Origin: Streptomyces decoyicus
GTDB lineage: Bacteria > Actinomycetota > Actinomycetes > Streptomycetales > Streptomycetaceae
Direction of reading: 5' to 3'
Length of the DNA: 64,000 bases
Assembly (NCBI RefSeq): GCF_019880305.1
Contig: NZ_CP082301.1
Coordinates: forward strand, 4,898,001 to 4,962,000
The notes below the pieces were generated by a model. It worked only from the letters and a program-made list of their open reading frames with translations. It was not told the DNA's origin and ran no database searches. Positions 8,699-16,669 of the stretch are shown piece after piece. How positions within the stretch are numbered: the first letter of the stretch is position 1; every line of letters begins with the position of its first letter. Both the position numbers and the translations under genes were made by a program.

Positions 8699-8900
8699 GC
8701 CATCGAGGGTATGGGGTGGACACGGGAAGCCCGCCCGCCGCGGTCGCCCGCCGCGGTTGCCCGTCTCGGTACTCGGGCCACGCTTGGTCACGCTTTGGCA
8801 AAGTACGGCCGGAGCGTGCCGGACGGAAATGGATGGCCGGGGTGTGTTGTTGCAGGGGGTCGGAGGCGTGCCGCCCGCCTCGCCTAGGAGGTAGCTCGAC

Positions 8901-10271
8901 GTGAGCCAATACGTGTCCCGGCTCCGCAGTCGGCCCCACGGCCAGTTCGCGGGCCAGGGCCGCCTGCGCCTGCCCGGCAGCCCGCGCCGTCCCCGCCGGG
9001 TGGCCATGCTCAGCGTTCACACCTCCCCGCTGCATCAGCCCGGTACGGGCGACGCCGGCGGCATGAACGTCTACATCGTCGAGCTGGCCAAGAAGCTCGC
9101 CTCGATCAACATCGAGGTGGAGATCTTCACCCGCGCCACCACCGGCACCCTCCCGCCCGCCGTCGAGCTCGCCCCTGGGGTCCTCGTCCGGCATGTGGAT
9201 GCCGGCCCGTACGAGGGCCTGGCCAAGGAGGAGCTGCCCGCCCAGCTGTGCGCCTTCACCCATGGCGTGATGCAGGCCTGGGCCGGCCACCGCCCCGGCT
9301 ATTACGACCTGGTGCACTCCCACTACTGGCTCTCCGGCCATGTCGGCTGGCTGGCCGCCGAGCGCTGGGGCGTCCCGCTGGTGCATGCGATGCACACCAT
9401 GGCCAAGGTCAAGAACGCCGCGCTGGCCGTCGGCGACACCCCCGAGCCCGCCGCCCGGGTGATCGGCGAGACACAGATCGTCCGCGCCGCGGACCGTCTG
9501 ATAGCCAACACCGCCGAGGAGGCGGGCGAACTCGTCCGGCATTACGAGGCCGAGCCCGGCAAGGTCGCCGTGGTGCACCCCGGCGTCAACCTCGACCGCT
9601 TCCGGCCCACCGGCGGCGAGGTCGCCGAGAGCCGGGCCGCCGCCCGCGCCCGCCTCGGCCTGCCGCAGGACGCGATCATTCCGCTCTTCGCCGGCCGTAT
9701 ACAGCCGCTGAAGGCTCCCGACATCCTGCTGCGCGCCGCCGCCGCCCTGGTGACCGAGGACCCCTCGCTGCGCTCGCGCCTGGTCGTGCCCGTGGTCGGC
9801 GGGCCCAGCGGCAGCGGCCTGGCCAAGCCCGAGGGGCTCCAGAAGCTGGCCGCCCGGCTCGGCATCGCCGACCTGGTGCAGTTCCGCCCGCCGGTCGGCC
9901 AGGAACAGCTCGCCGACTGGTACCGCGCCGCATCCGTGCTGGTCATGCCCTCGTACAGCGAATCCTTCGGACTGGTCGCCATCGAGGCGCAGGCCTGTGG
10001 CACCCCGGTCGTCGCGGCCGCGGTCGGCGGTCTGCCGGTGGCCGTACGCGACGGCGTCAGCGGTTTCCTCGTCGCCGGCCACGACCCGGCCGACTACGCC
10101 CGCGCACTCGGCCGCTTCGTCGCGGACCCGGCCCTGCCCGCCCGTATGGGCACCGACGCCGCCCGCCACGCCCAGTCCTTCGGCTGGGACACCGCCGCCA
10201 CGGCCACGGGCGACGTCTACACCGCCGCCATGCAGGAACACCGCCGTCACCTACGATCCCTCCATGGGTGA
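8901..10271 (+). CDS. mshA: D-inositol-3-phosphate glycosyltransferase
   Basis: 456 residues, GT4 family GT-B fold. MshA transfers GlcNAc from UDP-GlcNAc to 1-L-myo-inositol-1-phosphate, the first step of mycothiol synthesis. Family signatures are present: HTSPLHQPGTGDAGGMNVY near residue 40 (acceptor loop), VHSHYWLSG, GRIQPLKAPD and the C-terminal donor-binding ESFGLVAIEAQACGTPVV. The GTG start follows AGGAGGTAG. The stop overlaps the downstream YbjN gene by 8 nt. Confidence 0.95.
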   Translation: MSQYVSRLRSRPHGQFAGQGRLRLPGSPRRPRRVAMLSVHTSPLHQPGTGDAGGMNVYIVELAKKLASINIEVEIFTRATTGTLPPAVELAPGVLVRHVDAGPYEGLAKEELPAQLCAFTHGVMQAWAGHRPGYYDLVHSHYWLSGHVGWLAAERWGVPLVHAMHTMAKVKNAALAVGDTPEPAARVIGETQIVRAADRLIANTAEEAGELVRHYEAEPGKVAVVHPGVNLDRFRPTGGEVAESRAAARARLGLPQDAIIPLFAGRIQPLKAPDILLRAAAALVTEDPSLRSRLVVPVVGGPSGSGLAKPEGLQKLAARLGIADLVQFRPPVGQEQLADWYRAASVLVMPSYSESFGLVAIEAQACGTPVVAAAVGGLPVAVRDGVSGFLVAGHDPADYARALGRFVADPALPARMGTDAARHAQSFGWDTAATATGDVYTAAMQEHRRHLRSLHG

Positions 10272-10815
10272 CGAGCGAAAGACGAACGGTGTGGTGGGCA
10301 GCGCCACGGCCGAGGCGGTGGTGACGGCGCGGACCGTGATCGAGCGGACCCTGGCCGACGCCGAGCTCGAATGGGAGTCGCCCTCCGACGGCACCTACGT
10401 CATCAAGCTCCCCGGAACCCGCAAGCTCTCCACGACCTGCTCGCTCATCGTCGGCAGGCACTCCCTCTCCATCAACGCCTTCGTCGTCCGCCACCCCGAC
10501 GAGAACCACGAGGCCGTGCACCGCTGGCTGCTCGAACGCAACACCCGTCTCTACGGCGTCAGTTACGCGATCGACAAGCTCGGTGACATCTACCTCGTGG
10601 GCAAGCTCCCGCTGGCCGCCGTCACCCCCGACGAACTCGACCGCATCCTCGGCACGGTGCTGGAGAACGCCGACGGCAGTTTCAACACCCTGCTGGAAAT
10701 GGGCTTCGCCACCGCCATCCGCAAGGAGTACGCCTGGCGGGTCTCCCGCGGCGAATCCACCCGCAACCTGGACGCGTTCACGCATCTGACGCGGGACGGC
10801 GGCCCGGAGGCGTAG
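10264..10815 (+). CDS. YbjN-domain protein
   Basis: 183 residues. ATG at 10264 lies within the 3' end of mshA, so translation is probably coupled. The chain shows the YbjN / type III secretion chaperone-like alpha-beta fold: WESPSDGTYVIKLPGTRKL, NAFVVRHPDENHEAVHRWLL, LVGKLPLAAVTPDELD and a final helix ending in LLEMGFATAIRKEYAWR. Role unknown; conservation next to mshA in streptomycetes points to a redox or mycothiol-related role, but that is inference. Confidence 0.88.
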   Translation: MGDERKTNGVVGSATAEAVVTARTVIERTLADAELEWESPSDGTYVIKLPGTRKLSTTCSLIVGRHSLSINAFVVRHPDENHEAVHRWLLERNTRLYGVSYAIDKLGDIYLVGKLPLAAVTPDELDRILGTVLENADGSFNTLLEMGFATAIRKEYAWRVSRGESTRNLDAFTHLTRDGGPEA

Positions 10816-10833
10816 CCCCGCGGGCGGGGCTTG
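10814..10833 (+). terminator. Terminator after mshA-ybjN
   Basis: AGCCCCG-CGGG-CGGGGCT hairpin followed by TGTT, overlapping the YbjN stop codon. Confidence 0.7.
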
Positions 10834-10906
10834 TTGCGGAAACGGCAACAAAGTTTGCTCCCTTCCTCCTCCTGAGCGCATGGTCGGCGCCAGGAGGTGC
10901 TCACCC

Positions 10907-11128
10907 ATGGAAGACGTATGGGTCATCCGGACCGGCGGGCCGAACGCCGCGCCCGTCCGGGTGCGGGCCCGCACCCGGGTGCCGTTGGCGGACCCGGGCG
11001 CACCGCGCAACGCGCCCGCACCGCAGGTGTACGGACGTCTCTCCCGGGACGGCACACCCCCGGCGGAACTCCTCGCGACGGGACGCGACGTACTGATGGC
11101 GATCGAACGGCTGGAGCAGATGCGATGA
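10907..11128 (+). CDS. Small hypothetical protein coupled to methyltransferase
   Basis: 73 residues, no recognised family. Start chosen at the ATG 9 nt after AGGAGGT (10891-10897), giving MEDVWVIRTGGPN; an in-frame ATG at 10880 lacks a ribosome site. The C-terminus RDVLMAIERLEQMR is helical. The stop overlaps the next start (ATGA), so the two proteins are made in a fixed ratio and may interact. Confidence 0.65.
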   Translation: MEDVWVIRTGGPNAAPVRVRARTRVPLADPGAPRNAPAPQVYGRLSRDGTPPAELLATGRDVLMAIERLEQMR

Positions 11129-12033
11129 CCACGACACAAGCCCGGCACGACGACCACTCCCACGGTCACGGCCACCCCCACAACCACGGCCACGACGACG
11201 ACTTCGACTGGGCCGCGATGGCCGACCTGCTGGAACTGGAGGGTGAGACCCACAGCCCCTACGTACGCCAGGCCCTGGCGGAGCTCGGCGACCTGGCCCC
11301 GCGCCGCATCCTGGACATCGGCAGCGGGCCGGGCGTCGCGGCCTGCCGGATGGCATCGGTCTTCCCCGAAGCCGAGGTCACGGCGGTGGACGGCACACCG
11401 GAGCTGCTGGCCCGCGCCGGGGAACGGGCCGAGCGGCTCGGCGTCCAACTGCGGACCCGGGTGGCCGAGTTCCCGGCCGGGCTCGCCGGCCTGGGCCCGG
11501 CGGACCTGGTGTGGACCGCGCAGGTCGTGCACCACGTGGGCGACCAGCAGGGTGCGCTGGACCAGCTGGCCGGGCTGCTCGCCCCCGGCGGTGTGCTGGC
11601 CGTCGTCGAGGGCGGTCTGCCGCCCCGGTGGCTGCCGCGCGACCTGGGCTTCGGGCGCCCCGGCCTACAGGAACGGCTCGACGTGGCGATGGCCGACCGC
11701 TTCAGCCGGATGCGGGCCGAGCTGCCCGGAGCGGTGCCGGTGGTCGAGAGCTGGTCCGGCATGCTCCGGGCCGCGGGGCTCACCGGCGTACGGAGCAAGA
11801 CCTTCCTCGTGGACCACCCCGCGCCGCAGGCCGACGGCCCCGAGCAGCCCGTACGGCTCATGGCCCGGCGGTCCCTGGAGCGCTGCCGCGAGACGCTCGC
11901 CGACCTCCTGGACGACGAGGACCTGACGACCCTGGACCGGCTCCTCGACCCGGCCGACCCGGCGGGCGTCGACCGGCGCCCCGACCTCTTCCTCCTGACC
12001 GCGAAGACCGTGCACTTCGGCACCGCGGTCTGA
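11125..12033 (+). CDS. SAM-dependent methyltransferase with His-rich N-terminus
   Basis: 302 residues. SAM-binding motif I is ILDIGSGPGVAACRMA near residue 70, the acidic strand-2 end is VTAVDGTPELLARA, and LAPGGVLAVVEGG follows. Residues 7-28 are unusual: nine His in HDDHSHGHGHPHNHGHDDD, resembling metal-binding His loops of metallochaperones and ZIP/CDF transporters. The start is the ATG overlapping the preceding small gene. Substrate unknown; methyltransferase assignment is firm, metal binding is inference. Confidence 0.85.
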   Translation: MTTTQARHDDHSHGHGHPHNHGHDDDFDWAAMADLLELEGETHSPYVRQALAELGDLAPRRILDIGSGPGVAACRMASVFPEAEVTAVDGTPELLARAGERAERLGVQLRTRVAEFPAGLAGLGPADLVWTAQVVHHVGDQQGALDQLAGLLAPGGVLAVVEGGLPPRWLPRDLGFGRPGLQERLDVAMADRFSRMRAELPGAVPVVESWSGMLRAAGLTGVRSKTFLVDHPAPQADGPEQPVRLMARRSLERCRETLADLLDDEDLTTLDRLLDPADPAGVDRRPDLFLLTAKTVHFGTAV

Positions 12034-12064
12034 GCGTTTCGCGCAGGCCCGAACGCCATGACGA

Positions 12065-12108
12065 CGGGCGGGTGCCCGGCCGGACCGACCCGGCCGGGCA
12101 CCCGCCCG
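12065..12108. terminator. Strong hairpin between convergent genes
   Basis: Perfect 19-bp arms (12065-12083 and 12090-12108) with a 6-nt loop ACCGAC, midway between the convergent methyltransferase and MFS genes. It likely acts in both directions. Half-copies of CGCCCGTCCTGTGCTGAC follow at 12103 and 12149. Confidence 0.8.
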
Positions 12109-12165
12109 TCCTGTGCTGACTGCCCGTCTTTCCGGCCTACCGGGTACTCGCCCGTCCTGTGCTGA

Positions 12166-13545
12166 CTACCCGCCTGTTCCGCCCCACCGGCCACCCGCAG
12201 CCTCACCCATCCCGCCGACTTCACCGGCCTCCGTCGGTGCCGAAGCCATGGCCGAAGCCGGCGTCGTGTCCGTGGGGGAGCCGGCCACCGCTCCGGCTCC
12301 GGCCCGCTCCGGCAGGCTCCGCAGCAGCAGGCCGTAGCCCAGAGCGGCCACCGTGCCGATCACCGCGCAGCCGGTCCACAGCGCATCGGCGCCGTAGTGG
12401 TCGATCACCGTGCCGCCGAGCAACGGGGCGGCCAGGGAGGCGATGGACCAGGACAGGGAGTACATGCCCTGGTAGCGGCCCCGGCCGTGCAGCGGGGAGA
12501 GCCGCACCACCAGGCCCATCTGGGTAGGGGAGTTGATGATCTCGCCGAGGGTCCAGACGGCGACGGCGACCGCGTACATGGCGACCGAGCCCGCCAGCGC
12601 GGTGAGCCCGAAGCCGTAACCGGCGAGCAGGGCCGAGCCGATGAGGAGCATCGCCGGGCTGCGGTGTTCGATGAAGCGCGTCACGGGGATCTGGAGCAGT
12701 ACGACGAGGACGCCGTTGACCGCGATGACCAGGCCGAAGTCGGCGCTGGAGAAGCCGTCCTGACCCATCGACACGGGCATCGAGACATACGCCTGCTGGA
12801 AGAGCAGGGCGAGCAGCAGGTTGAGGCCGACCACGGTCATGTAGCGGCCGTCGCGCAGGACGGTCAGCATGGAGACGGGGGCGGGGGCCGCGCCGGCGTC
12901 GTCCTGGCCGGCCGGCGTGCTCGCGGTGGGGCGCGATTCGGGGAGCTTCCAGAACACGATCAGCGCGCAGCCGAGGACGAGCGTCGCCTCGCCCAGGAAG
13001 AGGACCAAGTAGCCGTGCTGGGCGATGAGTCCGGCGGCGGTGGACGAGACGGCGAAGCCGAGGTTGATCGCCCAGTAGTTGAGGGAGAAGGCGCGGACCC
13101 GGTCCTCGGGGGCGACGATGTCCGCCATCATCGCCTGCACGGCGGGGCGGGAGGCGTTGGTCGCCATGCCGACCACGCCCGCCACCGCCGCGATGGCGAC
13201 CGGGCTCTCCATGAAGCCGAGCAGCGCCACGGACGCTGCCGTCGACAGCTGGGCGATCAGCATGGTGGGCCGGCGGCCGAGCCGGTCGGTGAGCACCCCG
13301 GCGCCCACGGACGAGATCACTCCACCGAGGCCGTAGAGCGCACCGACCAGGCCCGCGTACGAGGCCGAGTAGCCGCGTTCGACGGTCAGATAGAGGGCGA
13401 GGAAGGTGGCGACGAACGCCCCCAGCCGGTTGATCAAGGTGCTGGTCCACAGCCACCAGAACTGCCGGGGGAGCCCGGAGACGCTCTCCCTGGCGGCGCG
13501 CCGGAGACGGCCCGGCCCGGAGGGGCCGATTGTGGATGCGGACAT
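12166..13545 (-). CDS. MFS transporter (drug exporter type)
   Basis: 459 residues with about 12 predicted transmembrane helices. MFS motif A between TM2 and TM3 is visible as GVLTDRLGRRPTML. Other helices include FVATFLALYLTVERGYSAS and LVLFLGEATLVLGCALIVFW. A hydrophilic linker rich in Ala/Pro (about 205-225) separates the halves. The C-terminal 35 residues are Ala/Gly rich and cytosolic. Probably a proton-coupled exporter of small hydrophobic compounds; substrate not deducible. Divergent from gpmA with a small inverted repeat between them. Confidence 0.9.
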   Translation of the reverse strand: MSASTIGPSGPGRLRRAARESVSGLPRQFWWLWTSTLINRLGAFVATFLALYLTVERGYSASYAGLVGALYGLGGVISSVGAGVLTDRLGRRPTMLIAQLSTAASVALLGFMESPVAIAAVAGVVGMATNASRPAVQAMMADIVAPEDRVRAFSLNYWAINLGFAVSSTAAGLIAQHGYLVLFLGEATLVLGCALIVFWKLPESRPTASTPAGQDDAGAAPAPVSMLTVLRDGRYMTVVGLNLLLALLFQQAYVSMPVSMGQDGFSSADFGLVIAVNGVLVVLLQIPVTRFIEHRSPAMLLIGSALLAGYGFGLTALAGSVAMYAVAVAVWTLGEIINSPTQMGLVVRLSPLHGRGRYQGMYSLSWSIASLAAPLLGGTVIDHYGADALWTGCAVIGTVAALGYGLLLRSLPERAGAGAVAGSPTDTTPASAMASAPTEAGEVGGMGEAAGGRWGGTGG

Positions 13546-13757
13546 GACATTTCCCCCGTGGAGTGGCGATGTGGTGCGGTGCGGTGCGTGGCAGGGACGC
13601 GGAGAGCGAGGCGGCGAGCGCGGCGGAGCGTGAAGCGGCTGGTACGGCGGGCGGCCGGGAGCGGCAGCGCGTGAGCGGTGGGTGCGTAGTGCGGATCTGT
13701 AAGTGGTGCAAGCGTCTAGCGCAACCTACATACGGGACGGTTCCCGCCGCCACTCAT

Positions 13758-13774
13758 TTGACGCGAAGCGTCAA
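13758..13774. promoter_or_regulatory. Perfect inverted repeat TTGACGC-GAA-GCGTCAA
   Basis: Seven-bp arms with a 3-nt spacer, about 70 bp before gpmA and 210 bp before the MFS start. Looks like a dimeric-regulator operator; TTGACG also resembles a -35 box. No matching second copy was noticed. Confidence 0.5.
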
Positions 13775-13843
13775 TCGGCACCGGGACGCCCAGGTCCTGG
13801 ACCCGCGCAAGGCGCTGCGCGGACTTGGATTACGCTCGACGCC

Positions 13844-14605
13844 ATGGCCGACGCACCGTACAAGCTGATCCTCCTCCGCCACGGCGAGAGCGAGTGGAAC
13901 GCGAAGAACCTGTTCACCGGCTGGGTGGACGTCAATCTCAACGAGAAGGGCGAGAAGGAGGCAGTCCGCGGCGGAGAGCTGCTCAAGGACGCCGGCCTGC
14001 TCCCCGACGTAGTGCACACCTCCCTCCAGAAGCGCGCCATCCGCACCGCGCAGCTGGCCCTGGAGTCCGCCGACCGGCACTGGATCCCGGTCCACCGCAG
14101 CTGGCGGCTGAACGAGCGCCACTACGGTGCGCTCCAGGGCAAGGACAAGGCGCAGACGCTGGCCGAGTTCGGCGAGGAGCAGTTCATGCTCTGGCGCCGC
14201 TCGTACGACACCCCGCCGCCCCCGCTCGACGACGACTCCGAGTTCTCCCAGGCCCACGACCCGCGCTACGCGTCGATCCCGCCGGAGCTGCGCCCGCGGA
14301 CCGAGTGCCTCAAGGACGTCGTCCACCGCATGCTCCCGTACTGGTACGACGGCATCGTCCCGGACCTCACCGCCGGCAAGACGGTCCTGGTCGCCGCCCA
14401 CGGCAACAGCCTGCGCGCCCTGGTCAAGCACCTCGACGGCGTCTCCGACGAGGACATCGCCGGCCTGAACATCCCCACCGGCATCCCGCTCGCCTACGAG
14501 CTGGACGCCGACTTCCGCCCGGTCAAGCGCGGCGGCACCTACCTCGACCCGGAGGCCGCCAAGGCCGCCATCGAGGCAGTGAAGAACCAGGGGAAGAAGA
14601 AGTAA
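13844..14605 (+). CDS. gpmA: 2,3-bisphosphoglycerate-dependent phosphoglycerate mutase
   Basis: 253 residues. Interconverts 3- and 2-phosphoglycerate in glycolysis. The histidine-phosphatase RHG motif is LLRHGESEWNAKNLFTGWVD with the phosphorylated His near residue 11; the second catalytic His is in LVAAHGNSLRAL (near 185), and NERHYGALQGKDKA is the typical substrate loop. Start chosen at MADAPYKL, consistent with family length; upstream in-frame codons are not conserved. Confidence 0.96.
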   Translation: MADAPYKLILLRHGESEWNAKNLFTGWVDVNLNEKGEKEAVRGGELLKDAGLLPDVVHTSLQKRAIRTAQLALESADRHWIPVHRSWRLNERHYGALQGKDKAQTLAEFGEEQFMLWRRSYDTPPPPLDDDSEFSQAHDPRYASIPPELRPRTECLKDVVHRMLPYWYDGIVPDLTAGKTVLVAAHGNSLRALVKHLDGVSDEDIAGLNIPTGIPLAYELDADFRPVKRGGTYLDPEAAKAAIEAVKNQGKKK

Positions 14606-14620
14606 CACCCCGCACCGCAC

Positions 14621-14656
14621 GGCCCCCGTCCGCGGCTTTCGCCGCCGGCGGGGGCC
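14621..14656 (+). terminator. Terminator after gpmA
   Basis: 16-nt arms GGCCCCCGTCCGCGGC / GCCGCCGGCGGGGGCC with two mismatches and a TTTC loop, then TTTG. Confidence 0.75.
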
Positions 14657-14787
14657 TTTGCGTGGTGGTGCGCCGTGGCGGTGGACCGCGTCGGCAGCGG
14701 CGGGCCGCGTCTGTGGATGCGGCCTGCGCCCGGAGATGCAGCATGGAAGAGGGGCCGCATTCGTCTGCAACCGGAAGGATGAGCGTG

Positions 14788-15036
14788 ATGCCCAAGTTCA
14801 TGGACATCCATCACGGCATGAAGGACCTTACGCCCGACCAGTTCAACGCGGCGCACCAGGCCGACCTCGCCATCCAGAGCGAGGAAGGCGTGACCTTCGA
14901 ACGCGCCTGGGCCGACACCGAATCCGGCGATGTGTTCTGTCTGTCGGAAGCGCCCTCGGCGGGCGCCGTCCAGCGCATCCACGAGCGCACCGGCCATAAA
15001 GCGGACGAGATCCATCCGCTGTCGCTCAGCCTGTGA
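14788..15036 (+). CDS. DUF4242 family protein (nickel-binding, SCO4226 type)
   Basis: 82 residues beginning MPKFMDIHHGM. The chain resembles the S. coelicolor SCO4226 family, a small ferredoxin-like alpha/beta protein reported to bind nickel through His residues; here HH at 8-9 and further His at GHKADEIH and near ERTGH are candidate ligands. GGAAGG lies 9 nt before the ATG at 14788; an ATG 9 nt earlier is too close to it. Gene order next to gpmA and phoU matches S. coelicolor. Confidence 0.88.
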   Translation: MPKFMDIHHGMKDLTPDQFNAAHQADLAIQSEEGVTFERAWADTESGDVFCLSEAPSAGAVQRIHERTGHKADEIHPLSLSL

Positions 15037-15095
15037 CCCGGTCCCGCGACAGGGCCGGCCCGTAAGCAGGGGGCCGGGCAACCCGGAACACGGCA

Positions 15096-15131
15096 GCGGC
15101 CCCGACCGGAAGCTCAACCGGTCGGGGCCGC
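15096..15131. terminator. Bidirectional terminator
   Basis: Perfect 14-bp stem GCGGCCCCGACCGG / CCGGTCGGGGCCGC with an 8-nt loop, between the convergent DUF4242 gene and the Cys-rich peptide gene. Confidence 0.8.
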
Positions 15132-15171
15132 GGTGGCGCTGTGCCGTAGGGGCGCCGTGCCGTGACGGTCG

Positions 15172-15318
15172 CTAGCAGCCGCCGCCGCACTGGCACGATC
15201 CGCCCGACTGGCAGCCGCAGCTACAGCCGGGGCCGCAGGCGCAGCCGGCGCGCAGGGAGTGCGGTGGCTGCGGAGCGACGTGGGGCGCGGTAACGGGGGA
15301 GTCCGCCATGGGTGCCAT
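15172..15318 (-). CDS. Small Cys-rich metallothionein-like peptide
   Basis: 48 residues. An Ala/Pro/His leader (MAPMADSPVTAPHVAPQPPH) is followed by a C-terminal half with eight Cys in 24 residues, in C-x-C, C-x3-C and C-x4/5-C spacings separated by Gly, Ser and Gln. This is the composition of metallothioneins, which chelate Zn, Cu, Ni or Cd. AGGAGG lies six bases before the chosen ATG, which is good support for translation. It is convergent with the nickel-binding DUF4242 protein and 135 bp from phoU. Alternative: a Cys-rich signalling or lasso-like precursor, though no modifying enzyme is nearby. Confidence 0.72.
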   Translation of the reverse strand: MAPMADSPVTAPHVAPQPPHSLRAGCACGPGCSCGCQSGGSCQCGGGC

Positions 15319-15452
15319 GCATTGCCTCCTAGGGGTCACCTGGTGCCCATTGCAAGCCCGGGGGTCGAGGCGCGTCAACGGCGCGTGGAGGCACACGTCA
15401 ACGGCGCACGGCGCTTCACGGGGCGGACTTGCGCCCTCCCCCGCCGCTTCGG

Positions 15453-16130
15453 CTATGCGCCTTCCACGGCCGTCGGCGGGGCCAGCTCGTCGGCGTGCTC
15501 GCCGGTCACGAGGTAGACGACCCGCTTCGCGACGGAGACCGCGTGGTCCGCGAAGCGCTCGTAGTAGCGGCCCAGCAGCGTCACGTCCACGGCCGTCTCG
15601 ATGCCGTGCTTCCAGCGGTCGTCCATCAGGTGCTGGAACAGCGTGCGGTGCATGGTGTCCATCGCGTCGTCGTCCTGCTCCAGCTGGAGCGCGAGATCGA
15701 CGTCCTTGGTGATGATGACCTCGGCGGCCTTGGCCATCAGGCGCTGCGCCAGCTGCCCCATCTCCAGGATGGTGGCGTGCAGATCGCGCGGCACGGCCGT
15801 CTCCGGGAAGCGCAGCCGGGCCAGCTTGGCCACATGCTGGGCCAGGTCGCCGGAGCGCTCCAGGTCGGCGCTCATCCGCAGCGAGGTGACGACGATCCGC
15901 AGATCGGTGGCGACCGGCTGCTGCCGCGCCAGCAGGGCGATCGCGCGGGCCTCCAGATCGCGCTGGAGGTCGTCGACCTTCTCGTCGGCGGCGATGACGT
16001 TCTCGGCCAGCTTGAGGTCCGCGTCGAGTATCGCCGTGGTGGCGCGCCCGATCGCGGAGCCGACGAGCCGGGCCATCTCGACCAGGCCCTCGCCGATCGA
16101 ATCCAGCTCCTCGTGGTACGCGTCCCGCAT
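15453..16130 (-). CDS. phoU: Phosphate transport regulator PhoU
   Basis: 225 residues forming two tandem three-helix PhoU repeats. Each repeat carries the metal-binding E/D-rich signature: AENVIAADEKVDDLQRDLE (repeat 1) and VDLALQLEQDDDAMDTMHR (repeat 2), with DLRIVVTSLRMSADLERSGD and YYERFADHAVSVAKRVVYL between. PhoU links the Pst phosphate transporter to the PhoR kinase and damps the Pho response. Start MRDAYHEEL matches family N-termini. Divergent from phoR, sharing a PHO-box region. Confidence 0.95.
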   Translation of the reverse strand: MRDAYHEELDSIGEGLVEMARLVGSAIGRATTAILDADLKLAENVIAADEKVDDLQRDLEARAIALLARQQPVATDLRIVVTSLRMSADLERSGDLAQHVAKLARLRFPETAVPRDLHATILEMGQLAQRLMAKAAEVIITKDVDLALQLEQDDDAMDTMHRTLFQHLMDDRWKHGIETAVDVTLLGRYYERFADHAVSVAKRVVYLVTGEHADELAPPTAVEGA

Positions 16131-16401
16131 CTTGACCTTCTCTCGCTTCGATGTGGTGGTGGGGCGTGGGGTGGGAGGTGGAACGGGGTGCAGGGTGACC
16201 TGTGCCCACGCTCTCACGGCCGGTGCCCGCGCGGCCCGTGCTCCTGAGGGGCGGTGCTCCTCGGAGCCGGTACTCCGTGGTGCCGGTGCTCCGGAGGCCG
16301 TCGCCCCGCGGTCGCTCAGGGTGTCCGGCCGCGCTTCGGTGCGGAACCGGTTCGCCACCCGCACCATCACCCTGCGGGCACCGCGCGACCTGCGGTGCCA
16401 C

Positions 16402-16434
16402 CGCGGGTGAACCGGTACCGACGTGAAGGTGAAC
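16402..16434 (-). promoter_or_regulatory. PHO box 1 (PhoP-binding direct repeats)
   Basis: Reading the minus strand, three contiguous 11-nt units start GTTCACCTTCA, CGTCGGTACCG, GTTCACCCGCG. The GTTCACC head and 11-nt phasing match the known Streptomyces PhoP direct-repeat units. Located in the phoU-phoR intergenic region. Confidence 0.85.
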
Positions 16435-16563
16435 TCTGGGCGACGCGTCCACGGCCCCGAGGGCCGCCCCGCGGTTCACCTGGCCGAGCGCCACAGCGGC
16501 GGGGCGCGAGCGCCGGTTTCCCTAGGGACACCCGCCGGGCAGCCGCACGCTCCGCACCCGCCT

Positions 16564-16596
16564 CCGGAGTGAACCGGCGTGGACGCCACGGTGAAC
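16564..16596 (-). promoter_or_regulatory. PHO box 2 (PhoP-binding direct repeats)
   Basis: Minus strand units GTTCACCGTGG, CGTCCACGCCG, GTTCACTCCGG, same 22-bp spacing between GTTCAC heads as box 1. It lies 74 bp before phoR, so PhoP probably autoregulates phoR-phoP here. GGTGAACTCTGGGCGACG is shared as an extended direct repeat with box 1. Confidence 0.88.
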
Positions 16597-16669
16597 TCTG
16601 GGCGACGGGTGTTCGGGCAGAGCCCCGCATGGCTGGGGAAGTGTCCGATCCGGCGCATAACCTGGAGTC

